The notes beneath the pieces are model-generated. The model ran no database searches, was not told where the DNA came from, and worked only from the letters and a program-made list of their open reading frames with translations. A stretch of DNA of 64,000 nt from Nocardioides sp. J54 (GTDB lineage: Bacteria > Actinomycetota > Actinomycetes > Propionibacteriales > Nocardioidaceae), in contig NZ_JAER01000011.1 in assembly GCF_000519005.1 (NCBI RefSeq), positions 26,389-90,388 on the forward strand, in the 5' to 3' direction. Made by a program: the position numbers and the translations under genes. Shown in pieces: positions 34,901-42,671 of this stretch (position 1 is its first letter; every line of letters starts with the position of its first letter).

Positions 34901-34950
34901 AGGGCCAGCGTGGCTGCCAGGCCACGCATGCGGGAGTTGAGAGTGCTCAT
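31924..34950 (-). CDS. LysM and BTAD domain membrane protein of the pilus operon
   Basis: A 1008-residue protein. Two N-terminal membrane segments (residues 10-33 and 52-80) and one near 100-120; two LysM repeats at about 167-216 and 226-280, which bind peptidoglycan; a Pro/Ser-rich linker; another membrane segment near 345-365; then a long cytosolic part ending in a bacterial transcriptional-activator (BTAD) TPR-like domain (residues about 770-1000, LLDGDRWDHIM then AIVDVGHIVTTHALAAGEPA). It may sense the wall and regulate pilus genes. It is the last gene of the operon; the IS481 insertion sits in its stop codon (TAG from CTAG) without changing the protein. Confidence 0.85.
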   Translation of the reverse strand: MSTLNSRMRGLAATLALVAFVLGVPAVLVAIDAVPDLAQFAWSRLTAPDDGTLVVELIAAVCWIAWAVFTCQVVASIVAQVRGIRTPRLPGLAVPQVAADRLVAAAALLFVALPTATTLLPQPRAEAAATATPLRDDSRVTVAPAAAAAPAPTVEHDQEREPEVERYTVKRGDSLWKIAEERLGDGTRYVELVALNRAVLDGRPDFLLPGTILRVPVAETAPADAYIVQPGDTLSEISEHELGDADAYPTIYEASRNTVQPNGDRLTDPDLILPGWKLTIPGQPPPDSREPKHATPPEKAPDTSPPPPEVTPSEPVGEAEADSDAPGKSSDDSVVPSWLVPGLAGAGAVLGGALWIALRAQRRTQLRHRRPGRVIPPPPAELVPAEKTARATASVVAPRIDALDAAMRSLPALRLVTATLSADEISLVLGEPAQLPEPWSGAGTEWRIGLAAVPERPENSFPPYPLLVSVGQGNDGSFLFLNLEELRTVTVTGDTDRKASFARHVAAELAVNPWSIVTTVDLLGLGADLASFNLGRLRTHSPGDTGFIAELTRNLSSSNEPVDPDDFHAVIIASADATTSGLDALAEAIEAVPGRSAAVLVDLDGEPRSSSAHLQLTGDGRLQSPNLGVDVLAAELSADEARACALLLDLTLDETVVPVPDREEDNVVSDLGGALVDQLTEPRSEGAVGEASLLPLDALVYAESAATTVEDVEVLAPKATREARTAVETADPGLDEDLARWESPALSSPKLVLLGPVGARTTGDTKATAHRRPFYVELLAYLALHPNGVTAHDVADAFGIRPERVRVDMSQLRRWLGTNPRTGEPYLPKAASAGGTEAPALYRLDGVLCDLDLFRRLRARGQSRGADGIDDLIAALRLVTGEPFTELRKDHWNWLLDGDRWDHIMTSAIVDVGHIVTTHALAAGEPALAMWAAQVAYTAAPYDEVAQLDMIQAERANGHDGEADRDLNDKVINRRDDELPPIELPGRTAQIVHGKDWGRRPPRPRQTG

Positions 34951-35369
34951 CGCTGGCTACCTCCGAGGGTGCGGATCAGGCGAGCCGTCGCGGTGCCCGA
35001 CACGTCAAGACGATGGATGCCGATCAAGCCCAGGAACCGCGGGTCATACGAGTCCTGCACTGTGACCGTGATCGTGTCGCCATTGGTGATCTCGACCGTC
35101 CCGGTGACGCCCGCGGAGTCGAGATAGCGCTGGGCGGCGGCACGAGCGGCAGCAGGGCTGATGGTGAGCTCCCGCCCTTGGATGGCCGCACTACCCTCGA
35201 CCTCCTCGCCGCCGGCGCGTGCCGCTTGGGCTGCCACATCGTGGGCTCGTTCGTGGGCGTGCACCTGGCCGCCGAGGTCGACGGCGAGTCCGACGAGGAA
35301 CATCATTACGAAACTGGCCAGGGCCAGCCAGACGGTGATCGAGCCGCGCTCGTCGCGCCGCCGGCTCAT
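34947..35369 (-). CDS. TadG/TadE-type pilus protein
   Basis: A 140-residue protein with the pseudopilin-like start RRRDERGSITVWLALASF and a 20-residue membrane segment (VMMFLVGLAVDLGGQV), followed by an exported domain, VQDSYDPRFLGLIG near 105-118. Overlaps by 4 bases at both ends. Likely a minor pseudopilin or anchoring subunit of the Tad pilus. Confidence 0.83.
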   Translation of the reverse strand: MSRRRDERGSITVWLALASFVMMFLVGLAVDLGGQVHAHERAHDVAAQAARAGGEEVEGSAAIQGRELTISPAAARAAAQRYLDSAGVTGTVEITNGDTITVTVQDSYDPRFLGLIGIHRLDVSGTATARLIRTLGGSQR

Positions 35370-35788
35370 CGTTCCCGCCAGGTGTCGATCGGGCTGGACA
35401 TGGTCGCCTGCATGACCCGCGAGCCGGGGACGCCCGGGACCGCCAGGTCGGAGAGGTTCAGGCGGCAGGAGACCGTGACGTCGACTGAGCCGGGGACACC
35501 GGGCTGCTTGTTGAAGTCGTTGGTGTCGACGCTGACGTCCACGTCGGAGCAGCCGATCTTCTGGTTCGCGATACTCGCTATAGCTGCCGCGTGAGCGTCG
35601 GCGCGTGCGGTCTGCGCGTCCCGCGCCAGCGAGGCCGATCTGGCGCCGTCCGCGGCGGCCGACTGCAGCGCCTCGTGGGTGGTCGCCGTGCGGCCGCCGA
35701 AGATGATCAGGCCGACAAACAGCGCGAAGGCAGGTACGCCGATCGCCGACTCGATGGCCGCCGACCCGCGCTCGTCTCGCCGCTTCAT
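35366..35788 (-). CDS. TadE-type minor pseudopilin
   Basis: A 140-residue protein starting MKRRDERGSAAIESAIG with a hydrophobic segment (PAFALFVGLIIFGGR) and an exported domain with two Cys (KIGCSDVDVSV, TVSCRLNLSD) that may pair. The charged RDERGS box before the hydrophobic helix is the TadE signature and the expected cleavage region. Coupled by 4-base overlaps to its neighbours. Confidence 0.85.
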   Translation of the reverse strand: MKRRDERGSAAIESAIGVPAFALFVGLIIFGGRTATTHEALQSAAADGARSASLARDAQTARADAHAAAIASIANQKIGCSDVDVSVDTNDFNKQPGVPGSVDVTVSCRLNLSDLAVPGVPGSRVMQATMSSPIDTWRER

Positions 35789-36219
35789 GGTGTCCCCGCC
35801 GCGTTGGGAGCAGTGAGCCGCTCAACGGGGACCGACGCGCTCTGTGTGATCCGAACGTTCCATCCGGGGATCACGCTCAGGCTGAACCCCGTGACCGTGA
35901 CTGTCGCGGTCGTGGTCGTGCGATTGGCGGTGGTCGAGGTCCCGGTGATCACGTCGTCGCCACCAGCTTCAGCGAGGAAGTCGTTGGCCGCTCCGACGCC
36001 GTCAGCCTCCCGGCCGTGTTCAGCACCGGCCGCTCGTGCGCCCTCCTGCGCCGCGGCGATGGCGACCGTCCGTGCGTGGTAGAAGAGCGCCGCCTGCATC
36101 CCAAGGAACATGACCGCGAATAGCGCGGGCAGCAGGATGACGAGCTCGATGGAGACCGAGCCCCGGTCGTCGCGCCGCCGGCGGCGGCTACTTGATGTTG
36201 CCGGCCTGAGTTTTGACAT
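35785..36219 (-). CDS. TadE-type minor pseudopilin
   Basis: A 144-residue protein with RRRRDDRGSVSIELVILLPALF (split: RDDRGSVSIELV, ILLPALFAVMFLG), the best TadE match of the three, Glu5-like residue included. The exported part is Thr-rich. It overlaps the Flp gene's 3' end by 32 bases, so its true start could be at an internal codon, but none with a ribosome-binding site is seen. Confidence 0.85.
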   Translation of the reverse strand: MSKLRPATSSSRRRRRDDRGSVSIELVILLPALFAVMFLGMQAALFYHARTVAIAAAQEGARAAGAEHGREADGVGAANDFLAEAGGDDVITGTSTTANRTTTTATVTVTGFSLSVIPGWNVRITQSASVPVERLTAPNAAGTP

Positions 36220-36382
36220 AGGTCGTCACGGCCGCGACCACAATCCCGACGATGGCGATCACGGCGACAGCCCAGAGGACGTGCTCCGTGGTCACCGAGC
36301 CACGCTCGTCTCGCCGGGCGGCTCGCAGGTCGTCGTACGCGGTCAGGACCGCCAGCTGAAGCAGGATCAGGACTTTCAACAT
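36188..36382 (-). CDS. Flp-type major pilin
   Basis: A 64-residue protein, MLKVLILLQLAVLTAYDDLR then RRDERGSVTTEHVLWAVAVI. The RDERGS(x)TTEH processing site with Glu at +5 and the hydrophobic helix match small Flp pilins. AAGGAGGAACTC precedes the ATG, an excellent ribosome-binding site, fitting high expression of the major pilin. No dedicated prepilin peptidase (TadV) is seen in the window. Confidence 0.8.
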   Translation of the reverse strand: MLKVLILLQLAVLTAYDDLRAARRDERGSVTTEHVLWAVAVIAIVGIVVAAVTTYVKTQAGNIK

Positions 36383-36411
36383 GAGTTCCTCCTTGGATCT
36401 GTCCTTCCGTG

Positions 36412-37314
36412 TCACGAGGTCGTGAACATGCGAAGCAATGAGGGGGCAACGAGCAGGGCCATGAATATGACGCCCAGCAGCGAGCCGGGGATGGTCATCC
36501 GCTCGCCGACGGCGTTCGCCTGGGCGATCTCTTCGTTGAGCATCGCCGTGCGCATGGCGGCGGACCGGGCACGCAGGGTGGCGTACACGCTCGCTCCCTC
36601 CTCGCCGGAGAGCCGCATGATGTCGGCGAAGTCGTCGAGCTCGGGCAGTCCGAGCTCCTCTGCCAAGGTGTGCAATGCGTCCCAAGGCGGGAGGCCCGAC
36701 CAGCGCGACCGGGTCAGCTCCTCCGAGAGGCGGGTGAAGACCCAGGAGTCGCCGACCTCCGCCGCTGCCTCCATGGCCTGTCGGACACCTATGCCGTTGT
36801 GCCTTTCGAGTGCGACCAGGTCGATGTAGGCGCCGAGGGCGCGCGCGAACTCGACGCGCGCCTTCCGCGCCTCATCGAGCGCGTTGTAGTTCGGGATGAA
36901 GAACATGACGGCCGCGAGGGCGATCGACGCGAGCGCCGGGATCTGAAGTGGAAGGCCGAGGCCGAGGGAGTTGAAGAGCAGAGTGAGCCCGGGTGGGATG
37001 AGGAGACCGAGGCCCGCGAAGGTGAGCTTTTCGCCGTAGAACTGCGCGACGGATATCCGGAGCAGGGCAAGCTCGCGGGTCGGCGTCCGCACCCACACTC
37101 CCGAAGGCAACACCCGCATGCCCCAGAGCCCGAGTCGTTCCTTACCGGTCCGGGCGGCTGCGGCACCGCCTGTGATGCGGTGGCGCGTGGACGAGACCCT
37201 CTCCAACGCGTCCGCGAGGTCCGGCTCCGCGGGCAGGAGTCGCGCGACGACCAGAGCGAGTCCGAGGCCGATCAGGCCGCCGGACAGGACCGCCAACTGG
37301 AGACCCGTGATCAT
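36412..37314 (-). CDS. tadC: TadC inner-membrane pilus platform protein
   Basis: A 300-residue type II secretion F-domain protein. Membrane segments near residues 5-25, 115-150 (TFAGLGLLIPPGLTLLF, SLGLGLPLQIPALAS) and 270-295. EEGASVYATLRARSAAMR is the typical conserved helical motif. Its ATG at 37314 overlaps the TadB stop (ATGA). It forms the membrane platform that TadA pushes during assembly. Confidence 0.88.
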   Translation of the reverse strand: MITGLQLAVLSGGLIGLGLALVVARLLPAEPDLADALERVSSTRHRITGGAAAARTGKERLGLWGMRVLPSGVWVRTPTRELALLRISVAQFYGEKLTFAGLGLLIPPGLTLLFNSLGLGLPLQIPALASIALAAVMFFIPNYNALDEARKARVEFARALGAYIDLVALERHNGIGVRQAMEAAAEVGDSWVFTRLSEELTRSRWSGLPPWDALHTLAEELGLPELDDFADIMRLSGEEGASVYATLRARSAAMRTAMLNEEIAQANAVGERMTIPGSLLGVIFMALLVAPSLLRMFTTS

Positions 37315-38171
37315 GGCGTCGCCACCGCATCGGGTCGGGCTTCGAGGAAGCGCGGCAGCGGTTTGCCGGTGGCCATGCGCCGCATCCAGATCAGGGTGCC
37401 GACGTACGCCGAGAGAAGCACGACGAGGATCACTTGGCCGATGGCGGTCGCGTACGGCTCGACGTACTGGCCGGACAGGGCCAGGACGACCAGGACGCTG
37501 GCGCTGATGAGTGTCACCCAGCGAGCGGTCGCGCGAGGCTTTGCTCGGTCGGCCTCCACCTGGCGGCGGGCCCGTACGTCGGCCGCGACCGACTCCGCGA
37601 GACCTTCGAGAACGCTCGCGAGCCCGGCGCCGCGGCGGCGTGCTCCGAGGATGAGGTTCGCGGCGATCAGGTCGCCGGTCGCATCGTCGAGCTCGTCCGC
37701 GAAGGCCCTGAGCGCCGTCTCGGTGTCCCACCGGGCACGAAGGCGAGCGACGAGCCGACTGACTTCAGGGCTGATCGGCGCCGGCGTGGAACGCAGCGTC
37801 GCGACCAGCGCCTGCTCGAGCCCGATACCAACGGTGAGGACGCCGGAGAGCGAACGCGTCCATTCCTCCATCGCCTCGAGACGGTTGATCTGGGTGGCGG
37901 CGGGCGGAGCGCCCAGCAGAGCCGGCAGTCCGATGACCGCCACCGGCGCAATGACCAGCGCAAGTACCCATCCGGTGATGATCCAGCCGAGGATGCCCAG
38001 CCCGACGCCGGCCAGGAGAAGCATCCGGGTGCGCGAGGTCAAGGCCACACGGCGGGATTGGGCCAACCGCTTCTGGCGAGGTGGTTCGGCCGTTGGCCGC
38101 AGGCCGAGGACGATGCCGAGGAATCCGGCGGCGATCAGTCCACCCGCGAGGGCGGGAAGCAAGGGAGTCAC
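37311..38171 (-). CDS. tadB: TadB inner-membrane pilus platform protein
   Basis: A 286-residue type II secretion F-domain protein, paralogous to TadC. N-terminal membrane segment, a central helical domain with GARRRGAGLASVLEGLAESV, and paired membrane segments near the C-terminus (VTLISASVLVVLALSGQYV, IGQVILVVLLSAYVGTL). GTG start overlaps the TadA stop. TadB-TadC order is standard for Tad systems. Confidence 0.88.
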   Translation of the reverse strand: MTPLLPALAGGLIAAGFLGIVLGLRPTAEPPRQKRLAQSRRVALTSRTRMLLLAGVGLGILGWIITGWVLALVIAPVAVIGLPALLGAPPAATQINRLEAMEEWTRSLSGVLTVGIGLEQALVATLRSTPAPISPEVSRLVARLRARWDTETALRAFADELDDATGDLIAANLILGARRRGAGLASVLEGLAESVAADVRARRQVEADRAKPRATARWVTLISASVLVVLALSGQYVEPYATAIGQVILVVLLSAYVGTLIWMRRMATGKPLPRFLEARPDAVATP

Positions 38172-39640
38172 GGCTGGCCTCCGTACGGCTGGGTCGAGAG
38201 GTACGCCGCAAGGTCGAAGCCGTAGTGGGCCAGTGCGCGGTACTCGTCGGGAAGCACGTCCGGTACGGCGACACCTGACGCATCGGCACGGAAGACGTGT
38301 GTGGTCGCGTACCCCACCTCCTTCTCGCCGGGGGTGAGGGCGATGATCTCGGCGACCCTCCTCGTCCGCTGTGCGCCCCCGGGAACGGCCGTGGTCTTCA
38401 TGCTCAGCTGGACGATCAGATCCACCGTGGCCGCGAGTTTGCTTGTGGCGAGCCCCTGGGTGACGTGTGGCCCGGCCTCCATCGCACAGGTGACGAGCTT
38501 GCGGACGGCCGACACGGCATCAGCCGCGTGGGTCGTCGAGATGGAGCCGGTGCCGGACTCCATCGCCTTGATCATCGCCCAGATCTCCTTGCCTCGTACC
38601 TCGCCGACGATCTGACGGGAGAGGTTGAACCGGAAGGAGTCGACGAGGGCCTCGTCGAGAGTGAACTCGCCGGCCTGGCGGCCATCAGGCCCGCGCTCTC
38701 CGGACCCCGGCCGTGCCTCCCAGGCGTGGACGACCTTGTGGCGGCCCAACTCGTGGAGGTGGAGCTCATACTCGGTCTCGAAGGTGCCGATCGCCTCCAT
38801 GGCGTCGATCTCGGCACAGAGCGCGCGGACGAGGGTTGTCTTGCCCGCTCCCTGGGCGCCAGCCACGACGATCGAGCGTCGTGCTCGGACAGCGGCGCGC
38901 AGGAACGATGCCGCGGTTGGCGTCATCATCTCTCTGGCGACGAGGTCGTCGAGGGTGACCTGCATCAGCCGGTGTCGACGGATCACGACTGAGGGACGGG
39001 GCGTGACCCAGGCCGCGGCGGCCAGGCGGGATCCGCCGTCCAATCGCAGATGCAGCCTCGGCTGGGCCTCGGAGAAGGACCGAGCGTTGACCTCGCTGCG
39101 CGAGGCAAGGAAGACCAGGAAGTCAATGAGCTCCTGGTCGGAGTCAGCGACTGATGGGCCATCGACCAAGGTGCCGTCGACCAGTTCCAGGAGGACGTTG
39201 TCGTGGCCGACGATGACGATGTTCTCGATGTCGTCGTTGTCGACCAGAGGCTGCAGTCGACCCAGGCGGAAGAGCGAGTCGAAGACCGCCTGCGCCGTAG
39301 CCTGCTGGCGCGCCGGGCTCCAAGCGCCGCGGCCGGCGTCGACGTCGTCGGCCATCGCTGACTCGATGAGGTCGAGGACGATCGAACGCCCGAGCTCCTG
39401 CTGAGCTGCTCTGTCGAGTCGGCTTCGGTCTGAGGCGACGGCCTGGCTCAGCTGCTCGGACGCTCGAGCGCGCAGCTCCGCGACGATCGGCCAGTCGACA
39501 TCAGGGCCCGACGGCGGAGGAGCGGTGACTGGAGCGCCGAGCTTCGCGGCTACTGGCGTCGACCCGTTGCTCGGCTGGGTAAACAGCGGCAGGCGCGACA
39601 GCTCGCCGTACTCGCTCATGTAGCGGGAGGCCTCAGTCAT
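38168..39640 (-). CDS. tadA: TadA/CpaF secretion ATPase
   Basis: A 490-residue hexameric ATPase for pilus assembly. Walker A AGAQGAGKTTLVRALCAE near residue 260, Asp box (GTFETEYELHLHEL), Walker B (VDSFRFNLSRQIVGEVRG, near residue 335) and His box (STTHAADAVSAVRKL). Length and motif order fit TadA/CpaF. ATG at 39640 is chosen because it overlaps the TadZ stop. Confidence 0.93.
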   Translation of the reverse strand: MTEASRYMSEYGELSRLPLFTQPSNGSTPVAAKLGAPVTAPPPSGPDVDWPIVAELRARASEQLSQAVASDRSRLDRAAQQELGRSIVLDLIESAMADDVDAGRGAWSPARQQATAQAVFDSLFRLGRLQPLVDNDDIENIVIVGHDNVLLELVDGTLVDGPSVADSDQELIDFLVFLASRSEVNARSFSEAQPRLHLRLDGGSRLAAAAWVTPRPSVVIRRHRLMQVTLDDLVAREMMTPTAASFLRAAVRARRSIVVAGAQGAGKTTLVRALCAEIDAMEAIGTFETEYELHLHELGRHKVVHAWEARPGSGERGPDGRQAGEFTLDEALVDSFRFNLSRQIVGEVRGKEIWAMIKAMESGTGSISTTHAADAVSAVRKLVTCAMEAGPHVTQGLATSKLAATVDLIVQLSMKTTAVPGGAQRTRRVAEIIALTPGEKEVGYATTHVFRADASGVAVPDVLPDEYRALAHYGFDLAAYLSTQPYGGQP

Positions 39641-40404
39641 CGCCTGGCCTCCTCGGCGATGGCGAACCGACCACGTGCGACGTGTGCCTGGACCGACTGA
39701 GCTGCTGCCTGGAGCCCCCGGATGTAGGGGCCTGTCTCGAAGTGACGGGGCGGGTGCGCGCCGCGGTGGTAGACGGCGGCCGCCGCCGGATCGTCGGGGA
39801 GGTCGGCCACCACGGGCATGCCGAGCACCTTGGAGACCTCGCTGTCTCGATAGGGCTGACCTTCGCCGATCAGGAGCAGGCCCGGGTGCCTCCATCCGGT
39901 CCCGGGTTCGCGGACGGTGTCGGCCCATGAGCGTGCCGCGGAGATTGCCGGCAGGTTGGCGCGAGTGACCAGCAGGGTTGCGTCAGCCGAGTCCAGGAGC
40001 TGCTGGGGCGACCCCGCCAGCCCGAGCCTGCCCGCATCGACGATGACGTCCTGCCCGCTTGCTTCGAGTTCCCGCAAGGCCGAGCCGAGTGGTTCCCACA
40101 CGTCGCGGAGTGCCGCCGCCTGGGCGTGTGTCCGGGTTCCCGCGACGAGGGAGACGTTCGGGCTCAATGGCCGAACGACGTCCCGCAGCGCATCCGCCGT
40201 GCTCAGCGGCGAGAGCGCCAGTTCGACGAGTCCAGCGTCGTACGGCGTCGTGCCCCTCATGAACCCGGCGAGGATGCCGGAGCCTCCGGTGGGGTCCGCC
40301 TCGACGAGAAGCACAGGGCGCGGCCAACAAATCGCGAGCCCGACGGCCGTCGTGGTGACGCCGGGCGAGCCGGATGCAGAGGTCAGGCAGATGACGGCCA
40401 TCAT
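39637..40404 (-). CDS. TadZ/CpaE-like ParA-type protein
   Basis: A 255-residue ParA/MinD-related protein: SASGSPGVTTTAVGLAICW at residues 8-27 is a degenerate Walker A (SPGVTTT in place of KGGVGKT), VLLVEADPTGG follows, and VIVDAGRLGL is the Walker B. The missing lysine suggests it localises the pilus rather than hydrolysing ATP normally, as in CpaE/TadZ. Two ATGs in tandem; the first at 40404 overlaps the CpaB stop. Confidence 0.78.
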   Translation of the reverse strand: MMAVICLTSASGSPGVTTTAVGLAICWPRPVLLVEADPTGGSGILAGFMRGTTPYDAGLVELALSPLSTADALRDVVRPLSPNVSLVAGTRTHAQAAALRDVWEPLGSALRELEASGQDVIVDAGRLGLAGSPQQLLDSADATLLVTRANLPAISAARSWADTVREPGTGWRHPGLLLIGEGQPYRDSEVSKVLGMPVVADLPDDPAAAAVYHRGAHPPRHFETGPYIRGLQAAAQSVQAHVARGRFAIAEEARR

Positions 40405-41078
40405 TCGGCTCCGGAGTCCAGCACCAAGGCGACGTTCCCGGTGGCGGCTCGCGCGGCAAGGAGTCCGGCATCGGCATGAGGCACCAAGACGTTGACGACG
40501 GTGTTGCCGGTCGTCTCGTCCAGGTAGGTGTCGACGACCTCGGCGACCGTGAACTGCGGGGAGTTGGCGGGTGCCCCTCCGTTGTCGCCCGGCGTGACGA
40601 TGATGCGGACCTTGTCGCCGCCGTACAGAGGCATTCCGGGCACCTGTGCGGGTGTCAGGGAGATTCCGACGATCGACTGGCCCTGCGGAGGTAGCGGCTC
40701 GTCGGCCGTCGACTCGCTGGTGAGCAGGCCGCCAGCCGCGATGTCGAGCGCTGCGCGCTGCCCGACGACATGGTCGAACGCCGAAGCGGGCAGCGGCGAC
40801 AGCGCCGGGTCGGCGCTGATCCGGATCCGCTGGATGTCCTCGGCCTCGATCACCTCGCCGCGGTGAATGGTGTCGCGGGCGGCGAGCACTTCCTGCGTGT
40901 TGGTCGTCGCGCTCCAGGCCCACGCGCCGAGCAGGCAGCCGAGCGCGGTCACGACGACCGCGGCCACGACGAGCGCAGGGCGTCTCCGTAGCTTGGGCGG
41001 AGGAGTGATGGTGGCGGCGGTCTCCGGCGTGGTGGGGCGCGGGCCGGTCCGCCGGTCCTCTCGGGCAGTTGTGGACAC
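40401..41078 (-). CDS. CpaB/RcpC-like SAF-domain protein
   Basis: A 225-residue protein with one N-terminal membrane segment (ALVVAAVVVTALGCLLGAWAW) and a SAF domain from about residue 70 (VLAARDTIHRGEVIEAEDIQ). These proteins act outside the membrane during Flp pilus assembly. It overlaps the TadZ gene by 4 bases. Confidence 0.82.
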   Translation of the reverse strand: MSTTAREDRRTGPRPTTPETAATITPPPKLRRRPALVVAAVVVTALGCLLGAWAWSATTNTQEVLAARDTIHRGEVIEAEDIQRIRISADPALSPLPASAFDHVVGQRAALDIAAGGLLTSESTADEPLPPQGQSIVGISLTPAQVPGMPLYGGDKVRIIVTPGDNGGAPANSPQFTVAEVVDTYLDETTGNTVVNVLVPHADAGLLAARAATGNVALVLDSGAE

Positions 41079-41103
41079 TTCGTCGTACCTCCCGCGCAGC
41101 TCG

Positions 41104-42063
41104 TCAGTTCACGAGCACCTGCGCCTCGCCGATCCGGATCTGTGTCGAGCGGTTGAGGCCGTCGAGCCGGATCGTTCCCGTCTGGCCGGCGCCCGACCAC
41201 GTGATGACCCAGCTCGACGTGGCCGTGACGGTGTAGGCGTCGTCGGCCTCGTGCGCGCTCGACTTCGTGTAGGTGTGGCCGCAGTCGGGGGAGTCCTTCC
41301 TCCCGTACGACGGCTTGTACGGCGTGCCCGCCGTGTCGCAGACGACTTCGGTGCCGTCTCCCATGTCCCAGGTGATGTGGAGGACCTTCGCGGTGGCCGT
41401 GACTGTGATGCCGCCGGCGGAGGCGCTCTCAGTGATGGGCCCGACGGTGTGGGCGTTCGGATCCTTGGCCCACATCCAGACTGGCATTCCGACCAGGCCG
41501 ACGCTGTCCGGACCCGGCTCCGGCGCGATGCCGATGTTGATGGCCGACAGATGCATCTCCTCGATCGCGATCTGCGCCACCTCGCGCGGAGTTGGTCCGG
41601 TGCCGGAGTTCGGCGGCGGGTCCTGGGACCAGATCGTGATGAGCAGACCCGTCTGCGGCTGGTCGCAGTAGTACACAGCGCCGTCGCCGGGCTCATGACC
41701 CTGCCAGCTCGGGTCGCCTGCAGGCGGCGGAGGCTCGACCGGGCTGATATAGCAGTGGTACGTGTTCGACCAGTAGGCGCCGTCCTTCGTGCAGGGGACG
41801 GGCCCTGGCGGTGGCTTCGTGACGCCCTGGCTCGTGCCGTCCCAGTAGCAGGCGGCTCCGCTGCCGGTGTCCTGTGGTCCGTCGTCGCCTGGCTCACCTG
41901 GGGTACCCGGCGTGCCCGGCACCTCGATCCAGATGAGGCACTCGCCCGTCGCGGGGTCGGTCTGCGAGCACACGGTGTCCGCATGCGACGGAGTCTGGGC
42001 GAGGATGGAGAGGCCGGCGGCGGTGAGCGCAGTCAGGAGGAGGCGAGTCAGGATGCCGCGCAT
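41104..42063 (-). CDS. Secreted PKD-like protein of the pilus operon
   Basis: A 319-residue exported protein. Residues 1-28 are a signal peptide (RLLLTALTAAGLSILAQTPSHA). Many Pro/Gly segments (TPGTPGEPGDDGPQDTG) and cysteines follow. From about residue 215, MGDGTEVVC and CGHTYTKSS form a PKD-like beta-sandwich signature. It may be a surface or adhesive component carried with the pilus. Overlaps the next gene by 16 bases. Confidence 0.7.
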   Translation of the reverse strand: MRGILTRLLLTALTAAGLSILAQTPSHADTVCSQTDPATGECLIWIEVPGTPGTPGEPGDDGPQDTGSGAACYWDGTSQGVTKPPPGPVPCTKDGAYWSNTYHCYISPVEPPPPAGDPSWQGHEPGDGAVYYCDQPQTGLLITIWSQDPPPNSGTGPTPREVAQIAIEEMHLSAINIGIAPEPGPDSVGLVGMPVWMWAKDPNAHTVGPITESASAGGITVTATAKVLHITWDMGDGTEVVCDTAGTPYKPSYGRKDSPDCGHTYTKSSAHEADDAYTVTATSSWVITWSGAGQTGTIRLDGLNRSTQIRIGEAQVLVN

Positions 42064-42671
42064 GGCGTCTGCTTGAGGTCCTGGCCCGTCGCCACGCGCC
42101 AGCCGCCGGTCGGGTCGGCGGCGTACTTGTAGTTAGCGACGGTGTAACGCGTCCACCCGGTGTCCGGGCGGTCGGGGGAGACGATCGACTTGCCGCTCTT
42201 GTCGAGCACGTCGACCTTGCTGACGTCCCAGCAGACGTCGATGACGACCGTGGGTACCTTGCCGGCCTTCGGGTCGGAGTTGTCGAGATTGACCGACTGG
42301 ACCTGCAGCTCGTTGATGGCTGTCGTGCCGGTCTGCCGCTGGCCCTCGTCGCGCGACCGGTCGATCAAGGTCGTGACGGCGTTGAGCTGCGCGCTAGTCG
42401 CGACGGTCTTCAGCTTCTTGAGGTCGGCCCCAGGATCGCTGCGGAGCTGATCGACCACCATAAAGTAGCTCCGAACCGCGTCGGTTGCACCGGCGCTCGC
42501 CTCGTCCGACGGGGAGCTCGGCGAAGCGCTCGGCGTTGCCGCTGAGCTCGACGGTGTCGACGACGGCTCGGCGGTCGCCGGGGGATCAGGATCGCTGCCG
42601 CCACAGGCGGAGACCGCGGCCAACATCAGCATGCCGGTCGCCCAGGAGATCAACCCGAGTCGAATCTTCAT
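42048..42671 (-). CDS. Lipoprotein
   Basis: A 207-residue protein with a lipobox: MLMLAAVSACGGSD, Cys23 lipidated. A Ser/Pro-rich linker (residues 28-55) leads to a folded domain with VVIDVCWDVSKVDV and ending DLKQTPCAAS, two Cys that may pair. First gene of the minus-strand pilus operon, so it may couple pilus biogenesis to the wall. Unrecognised beyond lipoprotein status. It starts 361 bases from the divergent relaxase gene. Confidence 0.75.
   Translation of the reverse strand: MKIRLGLISWATGMLMLAAVSACGGSDPDPPATAEPSSTPSSSAATPSASPSSPSDEASAGATDAVRSYFMVVDQLRSDPGADLKKLKTVATSAQLNAVTTLIDRSRDEGQRQTGTTAINELQVQSVNLDNSDPKAGKVPTVVIDVCWDVSKVDVLDKSGKSIVSPDRPDTGWTRYTVANYKYAADPTGGWRVATGQDLKQTPCAAS

Noticed and set aside
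36670..38337. A 555-codon plus-strand frame opposite tadC/tadB
   Set aside because: It is antisense to two clear Tad genes and has no recognised motifs.
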